A DNA stretch of 64,000 bases, taken from Thiohalospira halophila DSM 15071. Its GTDB lineage: Bacteria; Pseudomonadota; Gammaproteobacteria; Thiohalospirales; Thiohalospiraceae. Numbering within the stretch: the stretch's first letter is position 1; each line of letters starts with the position of its first letter. The stretch lies in assembly GCF_900112605.1 (NCBI RefSeq), contig NZ_FOMJ01000001.1, forward strand, positions 272,577-336,576, read 5' to 3'. The position numbers and the translations under genes are program-made. Of the stretch, positions 46,459-56,442 are shown one piece after another. Below the pieces are notes generated by a model. That model saw only the letters and a list, made by a program, of their open reading frames with translations, did not search any database and was not told where the DNA came from.

Positions 46459-47120
46459 CCGACCTGCGCCGCCACGGCATCGGCATGACCTCCCAGCGGA
46501 CCCGCGACCGGCTGGCCGAACGCCTGGCGGAGAAGGGGATCCGGGATACGGCGGTGCTGGAGGCCATCCGCTCGACCCCGCGCCATCTCTTCATGGACGA
46601 GGCGCTGGCCACCCGCGCCTACGAGGATACGGCGCTGCCCATCGGCCACGGCCAGACCATCTCCCAGCCCTGGGTGGTGGCGCGGATGACCGAGGCATTG
46701 CGCGAGATCCAGCCCATGGATCGGGTCCTGGAGGTGGGGACCGGGTCCGGTTATCAGGCGGCGATCCTCGGCGGCGTGGTGGACGAGGTCTATACGGTGG
46801 AACGCATATCCGAGCTGGTCCGCCTGGCGCGAGAGCGTCTGCGTGAACTGCGCGTGAACAATGTCCATCTGCGCCAGGGCGACGGGGCGGAGGGCTGGGT
46901 GGACCAGGCCCCCTTCGACGGCATACTGCTCACCGCAGCCCCGGAAGAAGTACCGTCGGAGCTGCTGGAGCAGGTCCGTGAAGGGGGGCGGATCGTCGCC
47001 CCGGTCGGGCGCGAGGGGGGCGTGCAGGAGCTCGTCGCCCTGGATCGGACCTCGGAGGGCTTCGAGCGGACCGTCCTGGACTACGTGGCCTTCGTCCCGC
47101 TCATCCGGGGACGCGGATGA
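46455..47120 (+). CDS. pcm: Protein-L-isoaspartate O-methyltransferase
   Basis: A 221-residue Pcm. It methylates isoaspartyl residues from S-adenosylmethionine so that damaged proteins can be repaired. It shows the SAM motif [15 protein letters not shown], the family block [31 protein letters not shown], and the later [17 protein letters not shown] 46455 overlaps the surE stop. The pcm-surE link is conserved in gammaproteobacteria and serves stationary-phase protein maintenance, consistent with rpoS two genes further on. Confidence 0.95.
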   Translation: MTDLRRHGIGMTSQRTRDRLAERLAEKGIRDTAVLEAIRSTPRHLFMDEALATRAYEDTALPIGHGQTISQPWVVARMTEALREIQPMDRVLEVGTGSGYQAAILGGVVDEVYTVERISELVRLARERLRELRVNNVHLRQGDGAEGWVDQAPFDGILLTAAPEEVPSELLEQVREGGRIVAPVGREGGVQELVALDRTSEGFERTVLDYVAFVPLIRGRG

Positions 47121-47695
47121 GGCTCTTCGGGCCCCTCTATGATCGGGTCATGGCCTGGTCCCGCCATCCGCGGGCGCCCTGGCTGCTGGGCGGTCTCTCC
47201 TTCGCCGAATCCTCCTTCTTCCCCGTGCCCCCCGACGTCATGCTGGCTCCCATGGCCATGGCCCGCCCTTCCCGGGCTGCGGTCCTGGCCCTTATCACCA
47301 CCCTGGCCTCGGTGGTGGGCGGGATCCTGGGGTGGATCATTGGCGCCTTCGCCCTGGAGGCGGTCCAACCCCTGCTGGTGGAACACGGCTACCAGGCGGC
47401 CTTCCAGCGGGCCACCGACTGGTTCGCCGACTGGGGCTTCTGGGCGATCCTCATCGCCGGTTTCTCGCCCATCCCCTACAAGGTCTTCACCATCGCCGCC
47501 GGCGCCCTCGCCATGAGCCTCCCCGGCTTCATCCTCGCCTCGTTCCTCGGGCGCGGTGCCCGTTTCTTCCTGGTTGCCGGCCTCATGGCCCGGGGCGGTC
47601 CGCGCATGGAGGCGGCCCTGCGGCGCTGGGTGGACTGGCTGGGCTGGGGCGGAGTGGTCGTCCTGGCCGGGGCCTGGCTGCTCCTGCGGGGATGA
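47117..47695 (+). CDS. yqaA: YqaA/DedA-like inner-membrane protein
   Basis: A 192-residue membrane protein of the SNARE-associated/VTT (DedA-like) family, with about five hydrophobic helices. The family block is present as [18 protein letters not shown] near the start and [19 protein letters not shown] in the middle. Members of this superfamily are linked to lipid flipping and membrane homeostasis, but this branch's role is not proven. It is the usual neighbour between pcm and nlpD and overlaps pcm by 4 nt. Confidence 0.88.
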   Translation: MRLFGPLYDRVMAWSRHPRAPWLLGGLSFAESSFFPVPPDVMLAPMAMARPSRAAVLALITTLASVVGGILGWIIGAFALEAVQPLLVEHGYQAAFQRATDWFADWGFWAILIAGFSPIPYKVFTIAAGALAMSLPGFILASFLGRGARFFLVAGLMARGGPRMEAALRRWVDWLGWGGVVVLAGAWLLLRG

Positions 47696-47699
47696 AGCC

Positions 47700-48482
47700 A
47701 TGACCGGCCGGTTCCTCACCCTTCGCTCCGCTTTGCTCCTGTTGTTTGCCCTCCTGCTTGTCGGGTGCGGTCCGGGCTTCATCGGTGATCGTACCCAGCA
47801 GCTCAACTGGCATCCGCGCTACCACACGGTAACCGAGGGGGATACGCTCTACTCCATCGCCTGGAGGTACGGTTACAACTACAAGACCGTCGCCCAGTGG
47901 AACGATATCGGTCCCCCCTACACCATCGAGCTGGGGGAGCGTATCCGCGTGGCCCCGCCGGCGGAATTCGGGGCGCGCGAGGCGCAGGCCCGGGCGCGGG
48001 GGGACTCCGGGGGCGGAACGGGCGGCAGCGCCTCGGCCGCTGCCGGCGGGGCCGCTTCCGGTTCCGCGTCTTCCTCCGGGTCGTCACCGGCGCGCACCCC
48101 GGCGGGGCCGCCACCCGAGTTCGCCTGGCCTGCCAGGGGGGAGGTGGTCCGCGAATTCCGTGGTGATGGCAATGGCAAGAAGGGTATTGCCATCGCCGGC
48201 GAGGCAGGGGACCCGGTCCGTTCTGCAGCCAATGGCCGCGTGGTCTATGCGGGTAGTGGACTCATCGGTTACGGCCGCCTTATTATCGTCAAGCACGATC
48301 GGGACTACCTGAGTGCCTATGCCCACAACAGCCGCCTCCTGGCGGCCGAGGGCGACCGGGTGGAGAAGGGAGAAAAAATCGCGGAGATGGGGGATACCGG
48401 CGCCGACCGGGTCATGCTTCACTTCGAGATCCGCGAGGGCGGCAGCCCCGTCGATCCGCGAGGCCATCTCCCGGCGCAGTAA
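47700..48482 (+). CDS. nlpD: NlpD-like lipoprotein, LysM and degenerate M23 (LytM) domain
   Basis: A 260-residue lipoprotein (lipobox LVGC, C23). A LysM domain follows at about 42-88 ([17 protein letters not shown]...). Then come a Gly/Ser/Ala-rich linker and a C-terminal M23 domain (about 140-258). The M23 zinc residues are not all present: the first His position reads KKGIAIAG and the last motif is MLHFEI. As in E. coli NlpD this suggests an activator of cell-separation amidases and not an active peptidase. ATG 47700 follows the yqaA stop by 4 nt. In many gammaproteobacteria an rpoS promoter lies inside nlpD. Confidence 0.92.
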   Translation: MTGRFLTLRSALLLLFALLLVGCGPGFIGDRTQQLNWHPRYHTVTEGDTLYSIAWRYGYNYKTVAQWNDIGPPYTIELGERIRVAPPAEFGAREAQARARGDSGGGTGGSASAAAGGAASGSASSSGSSPARTPAGPPPEFAWPARGEVVREFRGDGNGKKGIAIAGEAGDPVRSAANGRVVYAGSGLIGYGRLIIVKHDRDYLSAYAHNSRLLAAEGDRVEKGEKIAEMGDTGADRVMLHFEIREGGSPVDPRGHLPAQ

Positions 48483-48498
48483 CCGGTACGGGGGAAGA

Positions 48499-49497
48499 AT
48501 GGAGAACGAGAATCCCGAGAGCGAGTCGGACGAGATCGCCAAGACGGAGTGGGGGACGGAAGCCGATCAGGATATCGCAGAAAACTCGGCGGAACCATCG
48601 GCTGCAACGGAGGGAGCGGTAGACGAGAAGGAGGGAAACTGGGAGGCGGGATCCATCCCCGACAGCCAGCTCGATGCGACCCGTCTCTACCTTTCCGAGA
48701 TCGGCTTCTCGCCGCTGCTGACCGCCGAGGAGGAGGTGACCCTGGCCCGGGCCCTGCAGCAGGGGGACGAGGCGGCGCGCAAGCGCATGATCGAGTCCAA
48801 TCTGCGGCTGGTGGTCAAGATTGCCCGGCGTTACCTCAACCGCGGTCTGCCCCTGCTCGACCTCATCGAGGAGGGCAATATCGGCCTCATCCGGGCGGTG
48901 GAGAAGTTCGACCCCGAGCGCGGGTTCCGCTTCTCCACCTACGCCACCTGGTGGATCCGGCAGACCATCGAGCGCGCCATCATGAACCAGACGCGCACCA
49001 TCCGGCTGCCCATCCACGTCATCAAGGAGATCAACATCTATCTCCGGGCGGCCCGGCATCTCTCCCAGACCCTGGATCACGACCCCAGTACCGAGGAGAT
49101 CGCCGCCGAACTCGACCGGCCGGTGGAGGAGGTCAAGCGCATGCTCGGCCTCAACGAGCGTACCGCCTCGGTGGACGAGCCGGTGGGCCGGGATGGCGAG
49201 CGCTCCCTGCTGGACTCCATCCCCGACGAGGCCGTCATCGACCCGGCCCAGATGCTCCAGGACGAGGATGTCCGGGAGCACCTGGAGGAGTGGCTCTCCG
49301 GCCTCACCGAGAAGCAGCGGGCGGTGGTGGAGCAGCGCTTCGGCCTCCACGGCACGGAGCCGGCCACGCTGGAAGAGGTGGGCAACCGGATCGGCGTTAC
49401 CCGGGAGCGGGTCCGCCAGATCCAGATCGAGGCCCTGCGCCGGCTGCGCCGGGTCCTGGAGGGGCAGGGCTACAACGCCGACGCCCTGTTCAAGTAG
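48499..49497 (+). CDS. rpoS: RNA polymerase sigma factor RpoS
   Basis: A 332-residue stationary-phase sigma factor. An acidic N-terminal region is followed by region 1.2 ([22 protein letters not shown]), region 2 ([40 protein letters not shown]...), region 3 and the region 4 helix-turn-helix ([27 protein letters not shown]). The region 2.4 stretch [17 protein letters not shown] is canonical. It directs the general stress and stationary-phase programme. It lies 16 nt after nlpD with a GGGGAAG site before ATG 48499. Its last 8 nt overlap the convergent Mth938-like gene. Confidence 0.96.
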   Translation: MENENPESESDEIAKTEWGTEADQDIAENSAEPSAATEGAVDEKEGNWEAGSIPDSQLDATRLYLSEIGFSPLLTAEEEVTLARALQQGDEAARKRMIESNLRLVVKIARRYLNRGLPLLDLIEEGNIGLIRAVEKFDPERGFRFSTYATWWIRQTIERAIMNQTRTIRLPIHVIKEINIYLRAARHLSQTLDHDPSTEEIAAELDRPVEEVKRMLGLNERTASVDEPVGRDGERSLLDSIPDEAVIDPAQMLQDEDVREHLEEWLSGLTEKQRAVVEQRFGLHGTEPATLEEVGNRIGVTRERVRQIQIEALRRLRRVLEGQGYNADALFK

Positions 49498-49939
49498 CGC
49501 CCGAGGTGGCCAGGATGGCCGCCGCCACCGGCCGGCCCTCGGCGGCGATGACGTTGAAGGTCCGGCAGGCGCCGGGGGTGTCCAGGCACTCCAGGCCGAT
49601 CCCGGCCTCGTTCACCGGCGCCGTCACCTGCGGATGCGGGAAGCGGATCCGGTCTCCGGTCCCCAGCAGCAGGACCTCCACGTTGAGTTCGGCCAGGGCC
49701 TCGAAGTGGCTGCGCTCCAGCTCCTCGAAGGTCTGCGGTGGCCAGCCCCGGTCCAGATGGCCCGGGGTGGCGACCAGGAAACTGCCCGGGATGACGTCCA
49801 GCCGCTCGTTGCGGAAGCCGTTCTCCTCCTCGATCACGGGATTCTCCGCCCGCTCGCCGGGGGGCAGGGCGATGGTCACCCCCTCCGGTCCGTAGGCGCG
49901 GATGGTGTACCAGCCGTGGTTGTCGAGACTCAGTTGCAT
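49490..49939 (-). CDS. Mth938-like domain protein (DUF498)
   Basis: A 149-residue small protein of the Mth938/Xcc1710-like family. Recognisable segments are [31 protein letters not shown] and [31 protein letters not shown]. Homologues in mitochondria assist complex I assembly, but the bacterial role is not established. The reverse strand of the alanine aminotransferase promoter region lies upstream. The gene converges on rpoS and overlaps its end by 8 nt, so no terminator separates them. Confidence 0.85.
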   Translation of the reverse strand: MQLSLDNHGWYTIRAYGPEGVTIALPPGERAENPVIEEENGFRNERLDVIPGSFLVATPGHLDRGWPPQTFEELERSHFEALAELNVEVLLLGTGDRIRFPHPQVTAPVNEAGIGLECLDTPGACRTFNVIAAEGRPVAAAILATSGAT

Positions 49940-50024
49940 GGTCGACTCCAGTTCGATGGCGGGGCCTTTTCTTCGTCAGAGACCCACGAGCGGCTAACTG
50001 CCACCGGAATTCCCAAAGCGCAAA

Positions 50025-50053
50025 TTGACAGCCCGGGGAGGCGTGGTTACGTT
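50025..50053 (+). promoter_or_regulatory. Putative promoter upstream of alaC
   Basis: A perfect -35 TTGACA (50025-50030) is followed after 17 bp by TACGTT (50048-50053), a weak -10 with three consensus bases. It ends 57 bp upstream of the TTG start at 50111 in a gap between divergent genes. Confidence 0.5.
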
Positions 50054-50110
50054 AGCGGTTTACCGCGGCGCCGTTGCGCGACGCCCACCGAAGACGCGGA
50101 CCCGTAGACC

Positions 50111-51304
50111 TTGAACGAAGAATTCCCCCGAATCAAACGCCTCCCCCCCTACGTCTTCAACATCGTCAATGACCTCAAGGCGAAGGCCCGCGCCCGGGGC
50201 GAGGATATCGTCGACTTCGGCATGGGCAATCCCGACCAGCCCACGCCGCGCCACATCGTGGACAAGCTGGTGGAGGCGGCCCAGCGGAACAACACCCACC
50301 GCTACTCCGTCTCCCGCGGGATCCCGCGCCTGCGCCGGGCCATCAGCCAGTGGTACGCCGACCGCTACGACGTGGCCATCGATCCCGAGAACGAGGCCAT
50401 CGTCACCATCGGCTCCAAGGAGGGGCTGGCGCACCTGGCGCTCTCTGTCCTGGAGCAGGGGGATACGGTCCTGGTTCCCAATCCGGCCTATCCCATCCAC
50501 CCCTACGGCGTGGTCATCGCCGGGGCGGATATCCGTCACGTCCCGCTGGTGCCGGACGTGGACTTCTTCGCCGAGCTGGAGCGCGCCATCAAGGAGGCGT
50601 GGCCGCGGCCGAAGATGCTCATCCTGAACTTCCCGGGAAATCCCACCACCCAGTGCGTCGACCTCGACTTCTTCGAGCACGTGGTGGCCATGGCGCGGGA
50701 GTACGGGATCTGGGTGGTCCACGACATCGCCTACGCCGAGATCACCTTCGACGGCTACGAGGCCCCCTCCATCCTCCAGGTGCCCGGCGCCAAGGAGGTG
50801 GCGGTGGAGTTCTACAGCCTCTCCAAGACCTACAACATGCCCGGCTGGCGCGTGGGCTTCATGTGCGGCAACGACAAGCTGGTCGCCGCCCTGGCGCGGA
50901 TGAAGTCCTACCTCGACTACGGCACCTTCACCCCCATCCAGGTGGCCGCCATCCATGCCCTGGAGGGGCCGCAGGAATGCAAGGAGGAGATCCGCGCCAT
51001 GTACGAGCGCCGGCGCGACCACCTGGTATCGGGCCTGCGTGGCGCCGGCTGGGAGGTGGAATCGCCGCGGGCGACCATGTTCGTCTGGGCGCCGATCCCC
51101 GAGGCCTATCGCCACCTGGGCTCCCTGGAGTTCTCCAAGAAGCTCCTGCAGGACGCCAAGGTGGCCGTCTCGCCGGGTATTGGTTTCGGCGAATACGGCG
51201 ACGACCACGTGCGCTTCAGCCTCATCGAGAACGAACACCGCACCCGCCAGGCGGTGCGCGGTATCCGCGACATGTTCCGCCGGGACGGCGTCGCCCAGAG
51301 CTGA
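50111..51304 (+). CDS. alaC: Alanine-forming aminotransferase (AlaC-like)
   Basis: A 397-residue PLP-dependent class I/II aminotransferase. It begins at TTG 50111; no ATG fits the start of the domain ([19 protein letters not shown]). The family shows in [12 protein letters not shown], in the PLP-binding NFPGNPTTQ, and in the catalytic lysine K239 of [16 protein letters not shown], with the substrate arginine in VRFSL. It should make alanine from glutamate and pyruvate. It precedes hom-thrC by 28 nt and could be co-transcribed with them, as in related genomes. Confidence 0.9.
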   Translation: MNEEFPRIKRLPPYVFNIVNDLKAKARARGEDIVDFGMGNPDQPTPRHIVDKLVEAAQRNNTHRYSVSRGIPRLRRAISQWYADRYDVAIDPENEAIVTIGSKEGLAHLALSVLEQGDTVLVPNPAYPIHPYGVVIAGADIRHVPLVPDVDFFAELERAIKEAWPRPKMLILNFPGNPTTQCVDLDFFEHVVAMAREYGIWVVHDIAYAEITFDGYEAPSILQVPGAKEVAVEFYSLSKTYNMPGWRVGFMCGNDKLVAALARMKSYLDYGTFTPIQVAAIHALEGPQECKEEIRAMYERRRDHLVSGLRGAGWEVESPRATMFVWAPIPEAYRHLGSLEFSKKLLQDAKVAVSPGIGFGEYGDDHVRFSLIENEHRTRQAVRGIRDMFRRDGVAQS

Positions 51305-51332
51305 CGCCGCCGGCCAGGAAAGGAGGAAAACC

Positions 51333-52646
51333 TTGGAACCGGTAAAGATCGGCCTTCTGGGCCTGGGGACCGTGGGCTGCGGCACCGCGACGGTCCTGGA
51401 GCGCAACGCCAGTGAGATCGGCCGGCGCGCCGGCCGCGGCATCCAGATCGCGGCGGCCAGTGCCCGGGATATCGAGCGGCCCCGGGCCTGCGACACCAGT
51501 GGCATGCGGCTCACCACCGAACCCACCGAGGTGGTGGACGACCCCGAGGTCCAGGTGGTCGTGGAGCTCATGGGCGGCGAGGGTCTGGCCCGGGAGATGG
51601 TCCTGCGCGCCATCGAGGCCGGCAAGCACGTGGTCACTGCCAACAAGGCGATGATCGCCAAGCACGGCAACGAGATCTTCGCCGCTGCCCAGGCCCGGGG
51701 CGTCATGGTCGCCTTCGAGGCAGCGGTGGCCGGCGGCATCCCCATCATCAAGGCCATCCGCGAGGGGCTGGCCGGCAACCGCATCGAGTGGCTGGCCGGG
51801 ATCATCAACGGCACCGGCAACTTCATCCTCACCGAGATGCGCGACAAGGGTCGCGACTTCGCCGACGTCCTCGGCGAGGCGCAGCGGCTGGGCTATGCGG
51901 AGGCCGACCCGACCTTCGACGTCGAGGGGATCGATGCCGCCCACAAGCTCACCATCCTGGCGGCCATCTCCTTCGGGATCCCGCTGCGCTTCGATGACGT
52001 CCACTGCGAGGGCATCGGTCACATCGCCCGGGAGGATGTCGCCTACGCCGACGAGCTGGGCTATCGCATCAAGAACATCGGCTTCGCCCGCCAGAACGAG
52101 GACGGCGTGGAGCTGCGGGTCCACCCGACCCTGATCCCGGAAAAGCGCCTCATCGCCAACGTCGACGGTGTCATGAATGCCGTGCTGGTGCGCGGCGATG
52201 CCGTGGGGCCGACCCTCTACTACGGACCGGGTGCCGGCGCGGAGCCCACCGCCTCCGCCGTGGTGGCGGACCTGGTGGACGTGGTCCGGGCGCTGACCAG
52301 CGATCCGGAGAACCGGGTGCCCCACCTGGCCTTCCAGCCCGACGCCATCGTCGAGCGGCCCATCCTGCCCATCGACGCCGTGGAGACGGCCTACTACCTG
52401 CGCCTGCAGGCGGTGGACCGGCCCGGCGTCCTGGCCGAGATCACCCGGATCCTGGGCGAGGAGGGGATCAGTATCGAGGCCATGATGCAGAAGGAGCCGC
52501 CGGGCAGCGCGCCCGATTCGGCCACCGTGATCATGTTGACCCAGCGGGTGGTGGAGCGCTCCATGAACCGCGCCATCGAGCGCATCGAGGCGCTGGACAC
52601 CGTCGCTGGCAACGTTACCCGCATCCGCATGGAGACGCTGGGCTAG
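51333..52646 (+). CDS. hom: Homoserine dehydrogenase
   Basis: A 437-residue enzyme that reduces aspartate semialdehyde to homoserine for threonine and methionine synthesis. It has the N-terminal Rossmann motif (KIGLLGLGTVGCGTATVL). The conserved KAMIAKHG, the substrate-site block AVAGGIPIIKAIREGLAGNRIEWLAGIINGTGNFIL and the Asp/Lys region in EADPTFDVEGIDAAHKL follow. A C-terminal ACT domain (YYLRLQAVDRPGVLAEI) should give threonine feedback. A TTG at 51333 is used, with AGGAGG six bases before it deciding the start. Confidence 0.95.
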   Translation: MEPVKIGLLGLGTVGCGTATVLERNASEIGRRAGRGIQIAAASARDIERPRACDTSGMRLTTEPTEVVDDPEVQVVVELMGGEGLAREMVLRAIEAGKHVVTANKAMIAKHGNEIFAAAQARGVMVAFEAAVAGGIPIIKAIREGLAGNRIEWLAGIINGTGNFILTEMRDKGRDFADVLGEAQRLGYAEADPTFDVEGIDAAHKLTILAAISFGIPLRFDDVHCEGIGHIAREDVAYADELGYRIKNIGFARQNEDGVELRVHPTLIPEKRLIANVDGVMNAVLVRGDAVGPTLYYGPGAGAEPTASAVVADLVDVVRALTSDPENRVPHLAFQPDAIVERPILPIDAVETAYYLRLQAVDRPGVLAEITRILGEEGISIEAMMQKEPPGSAPDSATVIMLTQRVVERSMNRAIERIEALDTVAGNVTRIRMETLG

Positions 52647-52670
52647 GCCCGGCGCGACGAGGAAAACCAC

Positions 52671-53822
52671 ATGCCGTTTCGTCCCCGCTACACCGGCCTC
52701 ATCGACAAGTACCGCGACCGCCTGCCGGTCCACGATGACACCCGCGTCATCGGTCTGGGCGAGGGCAACACGCCCCTCATCCGGCTGAACAACATCCCCG
52801 CCGAGCTGGGCCGGGACGTGGACATCTACGTGAAGTACGAGGGGCTGAATCCCACCGGCTCGTTCAAGGATCGCGGCATGACCATGGCCGTGACCCAGGC
52901 GGTGAACGAGGGATCGAAGGCGATCATCTGTGCCTCCACCGGCAACACCTCGGCCTCCGCCGCCGCCTACGCCGCCCGGGCCGGGATCACCCCCTTCGTG
53001 ATCATCCCCGACGGCAAGATCGCCATGGGCAAGATGGCCCAGGCGATGATCGAGGGGGCCGTGGTCATCCAGATCCAGGGCAACTTCGACGAGGGCATGC
53101 GACTGGTGAAGGAGGTCGCCAACGAGGCGCCGGTGACCATCGTCAACTCCATCAACCCCTACCGCCTCCAGGGGCAGAAGACCGCCGCCTTCGAGATCGT
53201 CGAGGAGCTGGAGCGCGCCCCGGACTACCACTGCCTGCCCGTGGGCAACGCCGGCAACATCACGGCCCACTGGATCGGCTACAGCGAGATGGCGGCCTCG
53301 TCGCCCAAGGATGCCACCGACGCCTGCAGTTTCTGCCAGGGCCACTGCAAGTTCGCCGGCGGGGCCTCGGTGGGTAATCGGCCGAAGATGGTGGGCTACC
53401 AGGCGGCCGGCAGCGCCCCCTTCCTGCGCGGAGCCTACGTGGACGACCCGGACACCGTGGCCACCGCCATCCGCATCGGCCATCCCCAGTCCTGGGACAT
53501 GGCCTGGACGGTGAGCCAGGAGTCCGGCGGCTGGTTCGACGAGTGCGCCGACGCGGAGATCCTGGATGCCCAGAGCCTGCTGGCCCGGCGCGAGGGGATC
53601 TTCTGCGAGCCCGCCTCCGCCGCCTCCCTGGCCGGGGCCCTGCGCGATATCCAGAACGGCCGGATCGAGGACGGCTCCACCATCGTCTGCACCCTTACGG
53701 GCCACGGCCTCAAGGATCCCGATACCGCCATCCAGCAGGCCGAGGAACGCGGTGGCCGCATGCATCGCGTCCCGGCCGAACTGGGGGCGGTGAAAGAGGC
53801 CATCCTCGGCAACCTGGACTGA
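52671..53822 (+). CDS. thrC: Threonine synthase
   Basis: A 383-residue PLP enzyme converting O-phosphohomoserine to threonine. The start LIDKYRDRLPV...GEGNTPL is typical of the short (class II-like) form. The catalytic lysine is K66 in PTGSFKDRGM, and the phosphate-binding GNAGNIT loop follows. The form resembles the PA3735-like bacterial type. It lies 24 nt after hom and makes the natural pair hom-thrC. Confidence 0.94.
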   Translation: MPFRPRYTGLIDKYRDRLPVHDDTRVIGLGEGNTPLIRLNNIPAELGRDVDIYVKYEGLNPTGSFKDRGMTMAVTQAVNEGSKAIICASTGNTSASAAAYAARAGITPFVIIPDGKIAMGKMAQAMIEGAVVIQIQGNFDEGMRLVKEVANEAPVTIVNSINPYRLQGQKTAAFEIVEELERAPDYHCLPVGNAGNITAHWIGYSEMAASSPKDATDACSFCQGHCKFAGGASVGNRPKMVGYQAAGSAPFLRGAYVDDPDTVATAIRIGHPQSWDMAWTVSQESGGWFDECADAEILDAQSLLARREGIFCEPASAASLAGALRDIQNGRIEDGSTIVCTLTGHGLKDPDTAIQQAEERGGRMHRVPAELGAVKEAILGNLD

Positions 53823-53826
53823 GGCC

Positions 53827-54837
53827 GTGGCGGGGCGGCGGCTTCCCCTGCTGGTCCCGCCGCTGTTCGGTCCGGTCTCCGGTCTCGAGCGGGCGGCCGC
53901 CAGCGACCTCCCGCGGCTCCCCGCCCTGGGGGCCCTGGCGGCTCGCGGCCGGCCGCTGCCCGGTTCCAGTCCGGAGGCCCTCCTGGCCGGCTTCTTCGGA
54001 GAGGGAGCCGGCCTCGCCGCCCTGGCCCATATGGGGGATACCGGCGAGGACGATGGCCGATTCCGCCTCTTCGCCGATCCCGTCCACCTCACCGCCGGCC
54101 ACCACCACCTGGTCATGGATGCCGCGGGGGAGGAGCTGGAACTGGAGCCGGAAGAAGCGGCGGAGCTGGTGGCCGCCCTCAACGACCTCCACGGCGACCG
54201 CGGCTGGATCTTTTCCGCCCCCCTGCCGCACCGCTGGTATCTCGAACTGTCCGAGCCGGCCACGGTGGTGACCACGCCGCTCCCCGCCGTCGCCGGGCGC
54301 CCGGTGGATCGGGGGCTCCCTGGCGGCGAGGCTGGACGGACCTTCAACGCCGCGCTGGCCGAGACGCAAATGGCGCTCCACGACCATCCCGTCAATCAGG
54401 GGCGCGCCTCCCGGGGGCTGCCGCCGGTGAACAGCGTCTGGTTCTGGGGCGAGGGGCGGGTCGCCGGCTTGCAGCGACCGGTCTCGACCCTCTGGGCCGA
54501 CCATCCAGCGGCTCGCGGCGGCGCACGGGCCACCGGCGCCGACCTGCGCGAACCCCCGGCCGATGCCGACGCCTTCCTGCGCACCGCGGAAGCCGGCGAT
54601 CATGTCGTCCTCCTGGAGGAGGAGAGGTATGCCGCGGCCACCGCCCCCGGTGCCTGGCTGGAGGTGATGAAGGCGCTGGAGACCGCCTGGTTCGAGCCCC
54701 TGCTGACCGCCCTCCAGCGAGGACGCCTGCAAGGACTGGATATGGTGGGCGAGGCCGGCGGGGTGCACCTGACCCGGGGCAGTGCCCGCCGGATCTGGCG
54801 CCGGCCCTGCTCGCTGGGGCGGCTCGCCGGCGGTTGA
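53827..54837 (+). CDS. Cofactor-independent phosphoglycerate mutase-like protein, function unknown
   Basis: A 336-residue protein starting at GTG 53827, 4 nt past thrC. It resembles the uncharacterised gammaproteobacterial family annotated as phosphoglycerate-mutase-like regulators. The best landmark is PPVNSVWFWGEGRV; other parts (LELEPEEAAELVAALNDLHGDRGWIFSAPLPHRWYL) are typical of that group. The metal-binding and Ser residues of true iPGM are not visible, so enzyme activity is doubtful. Close relatives often sit next to recJ in this neighbourhood; recJ is absent here. Confidence 0.65.
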   Translation: MAGRRLPLLVPPLFGPVSGLERAAASDLPRLPALGALAARGRPLPGSSPEALLAGFFGEGAGLAALAHMGDTGEDDGRFRLFADPVHLTAGHHHLVMDAAGEELELEPEEAAELVAALNDLHGDRGWIFSAPLPHRWYLELSEPATVVTTPLPAVAGRPVDRGLPGGEAGRTFNAALAETQMALHDHPVNQGRASRGLPPVNSVWFWGEGRVAGLQRPVSTLWADHPAARGGARATGADLREPPADADAFLRTAEAGDHVVLLEEERYAAATAPGAWLEVMKALETAWFEPLLTALQRGRLQGLDMVGEAGGVHLTRGSARRIWRRPCSLGRLAGG

Positions 54838-54895
54838 CCGGGCACCGGACCCCCGGTAGCGTACCGACCGGTTCTCCGCACATGGATGGTGTGAC

Positions 54896-55219
54896 ATGGC
54901 CCTGTTCGAACTCCTCATGCGCCAGGAGGTCTCGCTGCTCATCAATCTGGCGGCGATCCTGGTGATCCTCTACGGCCTCTTCCTCGCCGTGAGCCTGCGC
55001 CCGGCCGTGGCGTCCGGGGCCGTGGGTCGTTGGTGGACGACGCTGACGCTGCTCATTGTCCTCTTCAGCATCGGCTTTCTCGCCTCGCCCTACCTCTGGG
55101 AGCTGCCGCCGGCCAACCAGCAGCTGGTAGTGGCACTGGTCTTCCTCTTCGGCGCCTTCTACGTGGTACTGACCATCCGCATGCTCCACGGCGTGATCCG
55201 CGAACTCAGCGAGGCCTGA
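54896..55219 (+). CDS. Small hypothetical membrane protein
   Basis: A 107-residue protein with three predicted membrane helices at about residues 13-33, 47-64 and 78-97. Short charged ends flank them (MALFELLMRQEV at the front, RELSEA at the back). I recognise no family. It has a plausible ATG at 54896 after GGTGTGAC, with no strong ribosome site. It stands alone between the PGM-like gene and prfB, and the spacing of 70-odd nt to each neighbour suggests separate transcription. Confidence 0.6.
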   Translation: MALFELLMRQEVSLLINLAAILVILYGLFLAVSLRPAVASGAVGRWWTTLTLLIVLFSIGFLASPYLWELPPANQQLVVALVFLFGAFYVVLTIRMLHGVIRELSEA

Positions 55220-55290
55220 CTGCCCTGCATGGCCGGCGGCGGCTGTAGTATCATGGCCGTTTAACCGTCGAACCGCTTGGGAGTTCGTTA

Positions 55291-56392
55291 ATGCAGGAGC
55301 TCAACGCCGTCTACAGCCGGATCCGGGACCTCCAGGGACGCGCCGAGTCCCTTAGGGGGTATCTTTGACCTCGAGGGCAAGCGGGAACGCCTGACCGAGG
55401 TCGATCGCGAGCTGGAGGAACCGGCCGTCTGGTCCACCCCCGACCGCGCCCAGGAGCTGGGCAAGGAGCGGGCGCGACTGGCCAATATCGTCTCCGAGAT
55501 GGACGCCATCGGCGGCACCCTGGCGGATGCCGAGGAGCTGCTGGAGATGGCGGCCGCCGAGGAGGATCAGGGGACCGTGGACCAGGTCATTGCCGACCTG
55601 GACGAGCGCGAGCAGCAGCTGGAGCGGCTGGAATTCCAGCGCATGTTCTCCGGCGACATGGACTCCCACAACGCCTATCTCGATATCCAGTCCGGCTCCG
55701 GCGGCACCGAGGCCCAGGACTGGGCCGAGATGCTCCTGCGGATGTACCTGCGCTGGGCCGAGCGGCGCGGCTTCGATACCGAGATCATCGAGGTCTCCGA
55801 GGGCGACGTCACCGGCCTCAAATCGGCCTCGGTGAAGGTCTCCGGGGAATACGCCTACGGCTGGCTGCGCACCGAGACCGGGGTCCACCGGCTGGTGCGC
55901 AAGTCGCCCTTCGACTCCGGCAACCGGCGCCATACCTCCTTCGCCTCGGTCTTCGTCTATCCCGAGGTGGACGACACCATCGAGATCGAGGAGCCGGATC
56001 CCGGCGAGCTGCGCGTGGATACCTACCGCGCTGCCGGCGCCGGCGGGCAGCACGTCAACAAGACCGACTCCGCCGTGCGGCTGACCCACCTGCCCACCGG
56101 GATCGTGGTCCAGTGCCAGACCGAGCGCTCCCAGCACCAGAACAAGGCGCGCGCCATGGAGGGCCTGAAGGCCAAGCTCTACGAGATGGAGAAGCGCAAG
56201 CAGGACGAGGAGCGCCTGGCCCAGGAGGAATCCAAGTCGGACATCGGCTGGGGCAGCCAGATCCGCTCCTACGTCCTGGACTCCGGCCGGATCAAGGACC
56301 TGCGTACCGGCGTGGAGGTGGGCAATACCCAGGCCGTGCTCGACGGCGACCTCGACGGCTTCATCCAGGCCAGCCTCAAGCAGGGGCTCTAG
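55291..56392 (+). CDS. prfB: Peptide chain release factor 2, +1 programmed frameshift
   Basis: RF2 reads UAA and UGA stop codons. The gene is split: codons 1-25 run from ATG 55291 to CTT 55363-55365, then an in-frame TGA (55366-55368). Reading resumes in +1 at GAC 55367 and continues to 56392, giving 366 residues, the normal RF2 length. The stop-recognition tripeptide is SPF (RKSPFDS) and the peptidyl-release GGQ is at residues 251-253. Low RF2 slows reading of the TGA and promotes frameshifting, so the protein autoregulates. It lies 50 nt upstream of lysS, the conserved partner. Confidence 0.97.
55351..55369 (+). promoter_or_regulatory. RF2 programmed frameshift signal
   Basis: CTT AGG GGG TAT CTT TGA C: an internal Shine-Dalgarno-like AGGGGG (55354-55359) lies three bases before the slippery CTT (55363-55365). 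The TGA stop and a following C complete the classical prfB site. All elements are in the canonical arrangement. Confidence 0.97.
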
Positions 56393-56442
56393 CCCCGAAA
56401 CCAACCACGCCCCACGAATCAACTGCGGAGTCGCCTCGACCC

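Noticed and set aside
51222-54395. A 1057-codon open frame on the minus strand across alaC-hom-thrC.
   Set aside because: It mirrors three clearly identified genes. Long antisense frames are expected at this GC content, and its translation shows no domain and a biased Gly/His/Arg composition.
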